Shown: positions 10,463 through 21,039, numbered from the stretch's first letter. The stretch is 64,000 nt of DNA from Saturnia japonica (GCA_033032175.1 CM065309.1:21824001-21888000); one strand, 5' to 3'. The notes: generated from the letters alone by a model not told the origin. Numbers and translations are program-made.

Positions 10463-11722
10463 TTATACCTTCTGATTATTTCTAGATAAATTTTTAACAT
10501 TAAACTCGTTACGAAACCAATTGAATACAAGTATTTGGTTTGGTTTGGTATCAATGGCTTCATGTAAAATAGGTATCTCTATAAACTCCATATCTTTGGC
10601 TGAATGTATTGTGTGTGTGGAGTCAGTTTCTGATCTAACTAGATAGTCTGGTTCATCGTCGAGTATAACAGTGTCGGGTAGTGATATAGGTCTAGCTGTC
10701 ATAGTCTTTTCAGAGTCTGAGATAGTTATAGTTTTCGAGTCGTCGGTAGTTCGTCTTCTGGTTAGGGCTTTAACTCTGTCTTCTATCTCTTGTAAGTGAT
10801 CCTGTACTTGTCTTTCTTTGTCATCGACATTAACAATAATTGACGCGTTGTCATCTGGTTCACCGGTGCCTATTGCGTTTATTTTAATGCGCGATAACGC
10901 GTCAGCGTTCGCGTTTTGTTTACCGTTTTTGTGGATAATGTTAAAATCGTATTCCTGTAGGCGTAAACGCCACCGTGTTAGTTTGCTATTTGGCTCTTTC
11001 AGTGTATATAACCAGACGAGGGGCTTATGGTCAGTAACGATATCGAATTTATGCCCAAACAAATACGGTCTAAAGTGTTTTGTGGCCCAAATAATGGCTA
11101 AAAGTTCTCGTTCGATTGCACTGTACCTTTTCTCAGTTTCTGATAGGGTACGGCTAGCATAGGCGATCGGTCTATCACTACCAATCGTACCTTGCGATAA
11201 TACAGCTCCTATTGCAATTTCGGACGCATCCGTAGTTAGTATGAACGGTTTTGTCATGTCGGGGTATTGCAGGATGGGCGCGTTGACTAACAGTTCCTTG
11301 CACTTCTCAAATGCCTCTATATATTTATAATTAATGTCTACTCTTTTACCCTTTTTTAAACAATTTGTTAGTGGCTGTGTGATCTTAGAGAAATCTTTTA
11401 TGAAACGTCTATAATAACCTATAAAACCTAAAAATCGCTTAATCTCTGTCTGTGTATGTGGTATAGGGTATTTTAGTACGGCATCTATTTTGTCGTTGTT
11501 AGGTCGAAGTCCGTCTTTTGTCAATGTATGTCCGAGATATTGTACTTCCTTTCTTAGAAATTCTGACTTATCTAACTGAATCTTTAAGTTTGTCTGTCTG
11601 AGTCTGTCAAAAACTGCACGGAGCTTTTGGAGGTGTTCCAGAAGTCCATTTGAATAAATCAGGATATCGTCTAAGTAAACGAGGCAATGTATACCTTGTA
11701 AGCCTCTTAACACATTGTCCAT
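10463..11722 (-). CDS. pol: errantivirus pol, RT C-terminal part and RNase H, truncated
   Basis: Contains the reverse-transcriptase active site YLDD (CLVYLDDILIYS) close to the N-terminus, the thumb region, then RNase H with TTDASEIAIGAVLSQG, the ERELLAIIWATKHFRPYL helix and TDHKPLVW, ending in the NADALSRI connection. The protease and the fingers/palm part of RT upstream of YLDD are absent because of an internal deletion whose junction lies at about 11722-11735. The ATG at 11722 is an internal Met of the RT, not a genuine start. The stop at 10463-10465 is an in-frame TAA inside Pol. Confidence 0.92.
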   Translation of the reverse strand: MDNVLRGLQGIHCLVYLDDILIYSNGLLEHLQKLRAVFDRLRQTNLKIQLDKSEFLRKEVQYLGHTLTKDGLRPNNDKIDAVLKYPIPHTQTEIKRFLGFIGYYRRFIKDFSKITQPLTNCLKKGKRVDINYKYIEAFEKCKELLVNAPILQYPDMTKPFILTTDASEIAIGAVLSQGTIGSDRPIAYASRTLSETEKRYSAIERELLAIIWATKHFRPYLFGHKFDIVTDHKPLVWLYTLKEPNSKLTRWRLRLQEYDFNIIHKNGKQNANADALSRIKINAIGTGEPDDNASIIVNVDDKERQVQDHLQEIEDRVKALTRRRTTDDSKTITISDSEKTMTARPISLPDTVILDDEPDYLVRSETDSTHTIHSAKDMEFIEIPILHEAIDTKPNQILVFNWFRNEFNVKNLSRNNQKV

Positions 11723-12021
11723 GGTACGTTACTTATTAATTCAGCTGCCTTGCCTGTTAATTTACTAGTAATATACTGCATAATAAATTCATTGCGTTCT
11801 ACGGTACCCTGAAATCTTTGAATGACGAATTCACATTTTCGTATGAATAAACTAAGTAATTTTGTGTCTCCGTTAAATTCCGGAATTAAGCTTAAAACAT
11901 CTTTGGGTGGTAATAAAGTTTGACGAATATGTGCTGGTGAAGAGGCGCGCGTGGGCGCCGGCGCAGCTTGTGAGGCCACGCCCGGAATTTGCGTAAACAC
12001 ATTGTCTAAAGCCATTGTCAC
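11707..12021 (-). pseudogene. gag: errantivirus gag N-terminal remnant
   Basis: About 98 codons of a gypsy-type Gag: …LLPPKDVLSLIPEFNGD, FIRKCEFVIQRFQG and the MQYITSKLTGKAAELISN stretch typical of the start of the capsid region. After ELISN the frame runs into RT sequence in the wrong phase and stops, so the capsid C-terminus and nucleocapsid are lost. The ATG at 12021 (or 12015) starts a plausible Gag after a leader of about 0.7 kb. Confidence 0.85.
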
Positions 12022-12099
12022 ACTACAAGCTATAAACTCTCTAATATAAAATCTTAATATAATTAATAAAATAATATAATGTGTAATTTAAAGAAAAAG

Positions 12100-12495
12100 A
12101 AACTCGTTTTAAATAGTTTCTGGAATTACAAATAATATTTAAAAATAAATAGTTGATAATAATTTTAATTATTGAACGCACTTATATAGCTACTTAAAGT
12201 GATTTTAACTTTAAAATTATAATTAATAAAATAATTCAATGATTTTAAATGAATTATATGATAGTAAAAATAACTAAATAAATTTAAATTCAATGATTTT
12301 AATTGAATAAAATAAAATAAAATAAAATTTTTATTCAATGATTTTAATTGAATTAAATAAGAGTATATTTTAAAAATGATTTTAATTTTTAAAATAGTGT
12401 TATATGAAAGTGCTTAGTTCAATAATTTTAATCGAACGATACACACTTAAAGATAACTTAAGTTTAATAGTAATCTAACGATTTTAGCTAAATTA
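12100..12495. repeat. array of near-palindromic AT-rich motifs in the provirus 5' leader
   Basis: The motif TTCAATGATTTTAATTGAA or close variants is centred near 12165, 12206, 12246, 12300, 12345, 12383, 12428 and 12485, with a weaker copy near 12110. Spacing is 38-57 bp. The best copies (12289-12308 and 12334-12353) are close to perfect inverted repeats around ATTTTAAT. The array lies between the primer-binding site and gag. The gypsy element of Drosophila carries an array of Su(Hw) sites in the comparable position; the sequence here is different, so a similar role is only an inference. Confidence 0.7.
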
Positions 12496-12721
12496 CACAA
12501 TTTTATGGGAAAAGGACATGAGACAGGAAGTAGAAGGTTACTCACTTTCTGCTTGTCTTCTTCATTATTTCACTCCTCTGATAATCAACTTATTTATTTG
12601 GTTCGTGGATTGCCGCCTTGAACGTCTCACTGATTTTAAGCGAAAGCGAAAGCGAACAGTTTGTGTGTCACACGCGAAATGCACTATTTCTGCACAATAT
12701 GACTCGCGGTAACAGCCAGCA

Positions 12722-12739
12722 ATCCTACCGGCTGCGCCA
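12722..12739 (-). other. primer-binding site
   Basis: On the minus strand TGGCGCAGCCGGTAGGAT begins at the last base of the 5' LTR. The TGG start and position fit pairing with the CCA end of a tRNA. Several errantiviruses use a serine tRNA; I could not check which tRNA matches here. Confidence 0.7.
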
Positions 12740-12969
12740 GTTAACTTCGGGGAGCGGTGAAGTATCTTTTTAAAAACTAAAACTAAAATTAATTCGGTTA
12801 AGATTTTATTAACCGTTCTACACGATGGTCGATACTAGACTGCCTTAAAACAAAACTTACTTCTACTTAATCTAAATGTGCTGACCTAAAGTCTGGCCCT
12901 TTCGTGGGAACAACGGTGGGTCAGCTAAATCGTGTTAGCTATGGCATGGGAGTACATAGGTATATAACT
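12739..12969 (-). repeat. 5' LTR of the errantivirus
   Basis: Appears identical over 231 bp to 7284-7514. It is followed outside by ACCT at 12970-12973, the second half of the target duplication. Confidence 0.95.
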
Positions 12970-12973
12970 ACCT

Positions 12974-14085
12974 AAACAATAAATATTATATCATTTGCTG
13001 TCACTTTTCATTGAGTGGCAATGTCAATATTTTGGGGGTCTAAGTTCAATGGCACTGGTTGAGTCAGGATTCGCATTATTAATTTAATATATTAGTAACA
13101 AATATTATAGATAAATTATATCTTTCTGCACTCCTTCTTCATATAAACTTAAACTATGCCAAATCTCACAGTCTTCCGTGCACGTAATACGCTTAAAAAG
13201 AGGTGGAGTATAAAGTTTTTGCTTCACGTATTAATATAATTATTAAAAAAGTTAGTACAACAAAACATATTACATACATTGAAATGTTAGAATTTTCTCT
13301 ACATAATCTAATGTAATATATAATATATCTAGGTATAAAAAATCTTAAAATAACTTTACGTATCAACGACGTTCTATAAATAGATGCGTTATATTCTCAC
13401 GAAAAGCAATTTGAAAAAGTAAAAAAAAATGTTATCAGTATGTTGAAACAAAAGAGATAGGAAATCACAGCGTAAGGCGGAAACTATGTTGTCAAAAAAG
13501 GATAAAAGTTTCTTCTCGCTCACGCTGATATCGAGTGGGAAACTAAATTGATAGCAATTGCTCACTGTTCACTATGTCATGTGAAGAGCGTCAATGCCGT
13601 TTCTACTTAGAAAATATCATTGTTATTCAGCTCTATACACGTAGTCGCTACTCATCGTCATCGGTGCTTCTGTATTTATGTTATTGGATTAATTATACCA
13701 CATTAATTGCATTATTTATATTATTAATAGCGTACACTGACATAAAGCAAACTTATTTAAAATTAGCTTTTTTTCGTATTTTTCACATGCTAGTCTCCAG
13801 GCTTCAGGCTTCCACTATGCCAAAGGCTGCGATCGATTCAGAGTTTTAATTATGAAAAGGGAACAAACAGACAGACAGATATGCTTTTTTATCGAACTGA
13901 CATTGATCACATTTGTCACAACGTGTCCTTGTAACGAAGGTACATAATTTTTTTTATTATCTAGGACTGAAAAATTACTTAAATTTGTTCAGTTAAAATG
14001 CATATTTATTGTAACTAGAAGCCACCTTGTGGGACAGATATAAATTAATGTGATATATTAAATTGGCTCTAATATGGCCATATAA
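12974..14085. other. gene-free stretch
   Basis: AT-rich sequence. The longest frame (13574-13849 plus, 91 codons) has hydrophobic runs but no recognisable domain. Nothing else is supported. Confidence 0.45.
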
Positions 14086-14089
14086 GTAC

Positions 14090-14165
14090 CCCTGTAGCTT
14101 CAGATCCTATATACAAAAGTACTCTGTGGCTTCAGACGGCTTTTACAGCTTCACCGGGCTTGGAT
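14090..14165 (-). repeat. short dispersed repeat (GGTGAAGCTGTAAAAGCC family), copy 1
   Basis: On the minus strand it reads AAGCCCGGTGAAGCTGTAAA. Related copies are at 21950-22025 and 34598-34668 in the + orientation, each followed by a purine-rich stretch and TAACAGTATAGTCAG-like sequence in the two + copies. Nature unknown. Confidence 0.55.
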
Positions 14166-14629
14166 ATATATACAATTTACTATACAGAGTTGGAAAGCGA
14201 CCGCAACAGTTGAATTTTTAGTGAATGTCTCATTTGAGGCAATTGAATTTCGCCATAGAATAAATCAGGTTTCTAGGCACGGAGAGACGGTGACTTCGAT
14301 TAGATATCTTCAACGTTTAGTATAAATTGAAGTCTGAAGCGATGATCGCTCGCTTTAGCTTGAACGTCATTGGTTCAAATTCAAAAATAAAACTTATTTT
14401 GTCGTGATGCAGCCATAATTTGGTGGTAATGCCCTACCATGATATTTACATGGTACGCCGACTCTCAAAGTTGGAAATAATTGAGAGCCAATCCCTGTAT
14501 TTAATTTAGCATGCGTTACCATTTTAGACCTAAGAGAATATTATAAGTATTTAGAACTGCTTCAGTTGCGAAGAGACATTGCCACGCTGAGCGTCTTTTA
14601 TCATCTGTATCATGGTGAATGTACCGAAG

Positions 14630-14955
14630 AGTTGTTTAATCTTTTCCCATCATCTTCCTTTCAGTACAGAACCACGCGGTCTGGTCTATGAAATTCAAGC
14701 TACACGATAACGCCAGTTATGTCACGAACAAACAAGTTCTCTAATTCTTACCTTTGCCGTACCGCGCAGATATGGAATAGTCCCCAACCAACGTGTTTCA
14801 TCCTTCCTATGATATTATATCGCACAAACGGGGCGTGAATAGGCATTTTAGTAGACCGGCATGAAATTTACTTCAACAACGGTCGCCGTTGATTGTAGAC
14901 TGTACCCCCTACTTACCATCAGGTGCTGTACAATCATTGTGTCGAGCTAGTATGA
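14630..14955 (+). mobile_element. CR1/jockey-like LINE, 3' end, 5'-truncated
   Basis: Codes, with stops, for the C-terminus of a LINE polyprotein: FQYRTTRSGL, NKFSNSYLCRTAQIWNS, and then a degraded tail. This matches the C-terminal frame at 53041-53250 (minus: RTTWSGL, FADSYLCFTMQMWNSLP). The 3' UTR contains CAACAACGGTCGCCGTTGATTG and CATCAGGTGCTGTACAATCATT, which are found inverted at 30095-30235, 52925-53040 and 62985-63180. Four copies of one LINE family thus share the same 3' end. Confidence 0.75.
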
Positions 14956-15529
14956 AAGAAAAAGATCATTATGATATACGATAGATATCTTATAAAATAC
15001 TAAAAAAAAAAAAAAACTTGAACTTGGATTTATTATTGGGCAGACAAAAACGCTAAATAATAAAAAATAGTCCATATACATCCACGCTTTGTTCGTTTGC
15101 ATTGGACCAGCTTATAACACCTTTGTACGAGTACCTACGGGTGAGTCGCCGCGCCACCGGCCAAGTCGCGACCTCAGATCACTCGTTTGCGGTTACTTAA
15201 GCAGTCCACACTGTCCTCGAAGTTTGTTCCTGTCGTTTATGGCATGCAAATTTTATACCTTCCATTAAGATTAGGTGGACCGTTTACACCACTATAGCTC
15301 TTTTAGCTTAAATATATTACATTCTGAACTGAATTAGTGTTTACTGTAAAGTTTTATACTTATAGTATGTATTTCATTAAATATATAGATAGTAAAACAA
15401 TAAACTTTTCAGTATACGATCATTGTTCTTTTTATATTTCCGTTAATTATTTTTGGAGAAACTTATTTTTATAAAGTGAACTCGTTATGAAACTGGTTTA
15501 AATTTCTGTAATGGTGGGTTGTTCCTGAT

Positions 15530-16010
15530 GGTGAAGAAATGGTCATCATCATTATTAATTTAAGAGCTCGGCTTTTGTCGGTGGAGCAATTGCCACTGTT
15601 CCCTATCCTCTGCCTTTTTTTTGACCGCTTGATAAGACGCGAGTCCCACTTTATTCTTCACTTGTTGGAAAAAGCTTCTTCTAGGTCTTCTTCCTCCTCA
15701 CTTTCTTTCAATCTTTCTCTCCAAAAATGTTTTAAAGAACTTGTCCTGCCGTATCAAGTGTCTAATCACCTTTCCACTTCTGTTATCCATATTTCTCAAC
15801 AATTGTCCTTCCTCGGCAAACATTCTTAATACTACCATATTTGTAATAATTTCTGTCTAATTGATATTCTCTGTCCTCCGCCAATACCACATCTCAAGCG
15901 TAGCCAACCTTTCTGTGTTCCTTTGATTTATTGTCCATGTTTCACAACCATACAAAACTATGCTTCAGATGTGTAGGTTTGAGCCGTTTTCTAAACTTGG
16001 TTTTAATTTT
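15530..16010 (-). mobile_element. LINE 3' coding remnant (post-RT region)
   Basis: Read on the minus strand, with some frame breaks, it resembles the segment following the reverse transcriptase in many insect LINEs: VLYGCETWTINQRNTERL-like, LEMWYWRRT, MVVLRMFAEEGQLLRNMDN and a GRRPRRSFFQQV-like linker before …DREQWQ. The RT domain itself is not present, so the copy is 5'-truncated. The 96-codon plus-strand frame in the same place is its shadow. Confidence 0.7.
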
Positions 16011-16019
16011 TAATCCGCA

Positions 16020-16511
16020 GAAGCCAGGACCGGCGAACAAATGAATGAACAAGGTGGTATTCGATACCACCTGTTACTAATGCTGTTATAAGTAAAAGAT
16101 AAATGTGTTACGTGTAATAAATGACTCGAACTTCAATCATTTGCTTAAAGAAAACTTAAACAAATTATATATTATTATCATAGTAAAATACAATATTTAT
16201 TCAAACCATTTCTTATTTATTTTGTTTTCAAAAACAAATCAAAGTAATCATAAGACTGAAGGCAATAAAAAAAGACTTGGATAGATGGTAAACAACTCAC
16301 CCTTGTGAAACGATTCACATTTCTCGAGAATCTAGTTCCTAACCAGCTATGTAGCAGCTTTTGTTGCGGTATTACTAAATCACCATATACGACGATACCA
16401 GTTATTTAGACATTGATCTATTGGTTGTTCTATACATTATTTTTAAATGTACGTACTGGCCACTCATTTTGATGAATTTGAAGTTGAAAATTAAGAAGCT
16501 CCAAATAGTCC
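16020..16511. other. gene-free spacer
   Basis: No coding or repeat signal recognised between the LINE remnant and the foldback element. Confidence 0.4.
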
Positions 16512-16975
16512 AAGATCCCAGAGCAATAAGACATGACTTATTTTCTAAAGCATAGAACTTTCGGTTCTTAGTAGTCTCTCGTGTACTTTTTAATACCTGT
16601 ACGTTTGTGGAGTTGGCTCTGTGACACCTGCGCAGGTACCAGGTGAGAAAGGTAACTAAAAATCAGAGTTACTTAACTTAAATTTTAATGACTGATTTTT
16701 ATATATATATTGTAGAATATTACTCTGAAGTAATATCAAAAAAGTCAGACGTTTTCCATGGGCCAGAACTTTTGTCAGACGCTTTAAAGCTCTACAAAAA
16801 AAAAATTAACTTAATTTATTTTTAAATGTCTGATTTTTATATATGTTATTAAGATAAATATTACAAAGTTATATTTAATCAGTCAGACAAATTGCAATGA
16901 CCAAACATCCCCTAAACACAAAAATTACTCAACTATGAGTATGAGCACGAGAGCACTAAACATGCGTTTCAAAGC
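16512..16975 (+). repeat. foldback element, left arm
   Basis: Inverted match to 17611-18067. Landmarks are TACGTTTGTGGAGTTGGCTC, GTACCAGGTGAGAAAGGTAA, CATGGGCCAGAACTTTTG and CATCCCCTAAACACAAAAA. Confidence 0.9.
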
Positions 16976-17178
16976 GAGTGAGACATCCATGGTAACTCGG
17001 TTTTCCTTTCTTACATCCACAATCTGTTTCAGTCTACTATTTGTGTATGTGTATATGCAAGGTGCACACACTGTATAGTATACAGTACAGTTCTATATTC
17101 AGGTTTATGAGACCACATGTTTTTTTCAGTTATATCGTGTGATTTGTGAGTGATATCAAGTTATTTTCAATAGAGAAT

Positions 17179-17329
17179 ATGGAAGAATCCTCGGAACCAT
17201 CTTTAAAATGTTAATATAAAATGTTAAATGTTAAGTGACGATGAGGATGATGACTTGAGTGGACAGTATCGTGATGTACTTAATGATGAAAATTCAAATG
17301 ATTATTATGACGATGATGAAGATGATTAA
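17179..17329 (+). pseudogene. acidic N-terminal remnant of a probable transposase
   Basis: An ATG at 17179 opens an 11-codon frame (MEESSEPSLKC) that stops at 17212-17214. A second ATG at 17228 opens a 33-codon acidic frame (…LSDDEDDDLSGQYRD … YYDDDEDD) ending at 17329. A local reiteration of AAATGTTAA between them (about 17206-17235) looks like the cause of the break. Serine/acid-rich N-termini are common in DDE transposases of the piggyBac type, but no catalytic domain follows and the element ends are not piggyBac-like. Function is unassigned. Confidence 0.45.
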
Positions 17330-17610
17330 GAGACAATCAAATTATTTCATTAATTCATCATAATTAATTATTTCTTTTACTAAAATTATTACAATTGATA
17401 TCTTTTTTAAAATAAAATAAAAATGATTCTTTTTGAAAGATAATTGCTCCGAAAAAAAATCATTTTTCCCTATATATCTGTAATATATATAATTACTTTT
17501 AAAACCATTATTAATTTAATTAAAAATTTCATCTTATTTATATAGATATGCAAAAATATGAAATTGAAAGCAGTAAGTATTTTTCAAATATTAAGATATT
17601 TTACTCTGAA

Positions 17611-18067
17611 GCGCATGCGCATAGTGCTCTCGCGCTCATACTTATAGTTGAGTAATTTTTGTGTTTAGGGGATGTTTGGTCATTGCAATTTGTCTGACTG
17701 ATTAAATATAACTTTTTAATATGTATCTTAATAACATATATAAAAATCAGACATTTAAAAATAAATTAAGTTCATTTTTTTTTGTAGAGCTTTAAAGCGT
17801 CTGACAAAAGTTCTGGCCCATGGAAAACGTCTGACTTTTTTGATATTACTTCAGAGTAATATTCTACAATATATACATAAAAATCAGTCATTAAAATTTA
17901 AGTTAAGTAACTCTGATTTTTAGTTACCTTTCTCACCTGGTACCTGCGCAGGTGTCTCCGAGCCAACTCCACAAACGTACAGGTATTAAAAAGTACACGA
18001 GAGACGACTAAGAACCGAAAGTTCTATGCTTTAAAAAATAAGTTGTGTCTTATCGCTCTGGGATCTT
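17611..18067 (-). repeat. foldback element, right arm
   Basis: Inverted copy of 16512-16975, ending GGGATCTT at 18060-18067. Confidence 0.9.
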
Positions 18068-18086
18068 ACTCTAAAATAAATTTATA

Positions 18087-19566
18087 TCTATACATATAAT
18101 AAAAACGTAACTGATCGATGTCTGTACATAGAAGATATATGAAAAAAACTATTATTGGGGGTCTTTATAAACGCAGGAGAACCCAAAACAATGATTGTTA
18201 TAATTTTTGTCTGTTTGTCTGTTTGCCAACTTTTGTGCGCGCTAATCTCAGAAACGGCATAACCGATTTGGAAACAGTTTTCACTAATATGTTTTGGTAA
18301 GGTTCACTTAACATTTAGTGTTTGTTTTACTTCAATAAGTTCATAAATAAAAAAGTTATATCAATTTAAAAAATCACGTCGAACATTTTTTTGATAAAAA
18401 TGCTATAAAATAGCTCTTCAGTTGAATTGACTGAAAGTTTAGCTATCTGTATACTATGGTTTGTAAAACGATGATGATCGAAACCTTTCATAAAGTTATA
18501 AAATTAAGAGTTTAATAAAATGAATTTCCAATATAAATTGACCTCAGTTCTATGTGTTAAATCATATTAAAAGGGGGTCTGCATAGGCTGGATATTGTCA
18601 GTTGAATATAGCTGCGCCGCTGCTAGGGATGGCAATTCATTTATAAAAAGATTGATTCGAATCGAACTCTTATGAATCGATTCCCAAAAAAATTGATGTC
18701 TAAAAGATCGATCTCTCAAAAATTGATCTTTTTTCGATTCACTTTCGCATTTGTATTAACAATATAAAAATCCCTAAAATAGAAAATTAAAAGGGAACCA
18801 CAACAGTCGATCTTTTGTAATTTTTACCTTACTAAAGTATCAGTTATTATAGAGAAACATAGAAAGGTATAGAGAGAGAGAATTTATTACAGGTATATAG
18901 CGAAAGTGAATTCATTTCAAAAATTAATTATTATAAACTGTTTTCGTTAATTTGGTGTTGGGTAATAATTTACTGTTAGTATTTTAATTGGTAAATGACA
19001 CTATAGAAAATGACTGCATAATGAATTGAATAATCCATACCTACTAATATTATAAATGCGAAAGTAATTTTTTCTGTCCCGTCTGTTGCATTTTCAAGCC
19101 TAGACTGCTGAACCAATTTTGAAGAACTTTGGTTGAGAAAGGTCATTGGCTACTTTGGAAATAAAATTAGAAGGGGTGAAATGAGGGGTGAATGTTCGTA
19201 TAAAGAACCTAATTTTGATGAAACTTGATACAGAGATATGTAGGAATTTGGAGAAAGACTTTGGCTACCTTATGTGGTGAAAATAAAACTTTAATGGGTG
19301 AAATAGGGAATAAAGTTTTTTACGAAGAACCTGTTAAGCCAATTTTGATGAATTGAGATATATTGGACCTTGGAGACGGACATAGGGTACCTTATGGCGC
19401 AAAGATAAAACATGAAGGGGTCAAATAGGGGATGAAATTTTGTATGAAGAACCCACTATTTCTCAATTTAGGGATATGAAAATTCATATTTATGATTTTA
19501 GGAAGAAATAAAAGGGTTTCGAGTTTTTGAAAAATGAATCGGCAGGGTGGTACAATAAGTGATGAT
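18087..19566 (+). mobile_element. Helitron-like composite, tandem copy 1
   Basis: Starts TCTATACATATAATAAAAAC, the kind of 5' end seen in lepidopteran Helitron-like elements. It contains GCGCTAATCTCAGAAACGGC, then a second nested start (CATACCTACTAATATTATAAATGCG, ~19028-19055). About three units of a ~130-bp repeat follow (AATTTTGATGAA at 19211 and 19341; a related unit near 19115). The same order recurs 1721 bp downstream, so the whole composite is tandemly duplicated. No CTAG terminus was seen. The 60-codon frame at 18118-18300 is not a gene. Confidence 0.65.
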
Positions 19567-19800
19567 TTACAATACCATACGCATAGAGTGATAAATCCAT
19601 CTATGATTTTCTATTGCTTTGTCGTGTTTAGAGATCAGTCTTTGTTTATGCAATAATATAGAGGGGTGGTAGGTATCGTGACCACCATACAAATAGCGAT
19701 AAACCCAACTATGAGTTTCTTTTGGTTCATCGTGTTCAGAGATCAGTCGGTGTATATGCAATAATATAGTGGGGTGGTAGGGATCACGACCACCATATCT
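19567..19800 (+). repeat. 110-bp minisatellite, about two units
   Basis: The phrase ACCATA(C/T) recurs at about 19574, 19684 and 19792, each unit containing TTCAGAGATCAGTCGGTGTA-like sequence and GGGGTGGTAGG. Related units recur at 22036-22198. Confidence 0.8.
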
Positions 19801-19807
19801 ACATCTA

Positions 19808-21030
19808 TCTATACATATAATAAAAACGTAACTGATCGATGTCTGTACATAGAAGATATATGAGAAAAACTATTATTGGGGGTCTCTATAAACGCAGAAG
19901 AAGCCAAAACAATGATTGTTAGAATTTTTGTCTGTTTGTCTGTTGGCCAACTTTTGTGCGCGCTAATCTCAGAAACGGCTTAACTGATTTGGAAACGGTT
20001 TCAACTAATATATTTTGGTAAGGTTGACTTAACATTTAGTGTGGTTTTACTTCAATGAGTTCATAAATAAAAAAGTTATATCAATTTAAAAAGTCACATC
20101 GAACATTCGTTCGATAAAAATGCTATAAAATAGCTCTTCAGATGTATTGGATGAAACTTTTAAACTGGTTTGTAAAATGATGATTATTGATTGTTTACAT
20201 AAAGTTAAAAAATGTACAGTTTCAGAGAATTTAGAACTTTCCAATATGAGTTAACCACACCACCATTTTTTATATAATAAATCATATTAATAAGTGGTCA
20301 CCCTAAGTTGGATATAATCACGCAAGCAAGTCGAGTGCCGCATCGCTGCTAGGCAATTCATTCCGAAAAAGATCGATTCGAATCTAACTCTGATGTATCG
20401 ATTCACAATAAATAGAGGTCTAAAAGGCCGATCTCTCCAAAAAATTGACCGTCTTTTATTCACTTTTCAGATTTGTGTTAACAATATAAAAATCCCTATT
20501 ATAGAAAACAAAAAGGACTCCACAACAATCGATCTTTTGCTATTTTTACCATGCTAAAATATCAGTTATAGAGAAACAAAGAAAGGTATAGGAGAGAGAG
20601 GGAGAATTAATTTCAAAAATTTATTATTATAAACTGTTGTCGTTATTCTGCTATTGGGTAATTTACTGATACCATAGAGAACGACAGCATAATGAAATTA
20701 ATAATCCATACTAATATTATAAATGCGAAAGTAACTCTGTCTGTCCTGTCTGTTGCATTTCACGCTCTGAAATAGACGATGAAGGTTTGTACGAAGAACG
20801 CATCAAACCAAATTTGATGAATTTTGGTATAGAGAGATATTGGACCTTAAAGAAAGGCATTGGCTTACCTTATGTCGTGAAAATAAAACTTTAAGAGGTG
20901 AAATAGGGGATGAAAGATTGTATGAAGAACCCACTATTTCTAAATTTAGGGATATGAAAATTCATATTTATGCTTTTAGGAAGAAATAACAGTATTTCGT
21001 GTTTTAAAAAATAAGGGTGATTTACAATAC
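19808..21030 (+). mobile_element. Helitron-like composite, tandem copy 2
   Basis: The same succession as 18087-19566: TCTATACATATAATAAAAAC at 19808, GCGCTAATCTCAGAAACGGC at about 19960, the nested CATACTAATATTATAAATGCG start near 20708, then fewer 130-bp units. It is shorter at its 3' side and diverged by substitutions and small indels, so the duplication is not recent. Confidence 0.65.
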
Positions 21031-21039
21031 ACATAGACT

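Larger units (their letters stand above)
7284..12969 (-). mobile_element. gypsy/errantivirus LTR retrotransposon with env (defective provirus)
   Basis: A 5686-bp provirus on the minus strand with order LTR (12739-12969), primer-binding site, 5' leader, gag remnant, pol, env, polypurine tract, LTR (7284-7514). The LTRs are 231 bp each and I found no difference between them. They begin and end AGTTA...TAACT, as gypsy LTRs do, rather than TG...CA. The target duplication ACCT is at 7280-7283 and 12970-12973. The third ORF encodes a baculovirus-F-like envelope protein, placing it among the insect errantiviruses. It is shorter than the usual ~7 kb because most of gag, protease and the N-terminal half of RT are missing. 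Other lesions are a nonsense codon in pol and a frameshift at the end of env. Identical LTRs indicate recent insertion; the damaged body suggests it was mobilised in trans or damaged soon after. Confidence 0.95.
16512..18067. mobile_element. foldback DNA transposon with ~460-bp inverted arms
   Basis: The arms 16512-16975 and 17611-18067 are inverted copies, differing at scattered positions only. The ends are AAGATCCCAGAGC and GCTCTGGGATCTT. About 635 bp separate the arms. The middle holds a start codon and a very acidic reading frame (17179-17329), apparently the beginning of a transposase gene with the rest missing, so this is a non-autonomous derivative. I could not find a convincing target-site duplication, and the superfamily is undetermined. 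The right end is only 19 bp from the next element. Confidence 0.85.

Noticed and set aside
12518..12712. 64-codon plus-strand ORF in the provirus leader
   Set aside because: Opposite strand to the element, in its untranslated leader, without any motif.
16512..18067. piggyBac element
   Set aside because: The acidic N-terminal remnant is suggestive, but the ends are not piggyBac-like and there is no TTAA duplication at the element boundaries.
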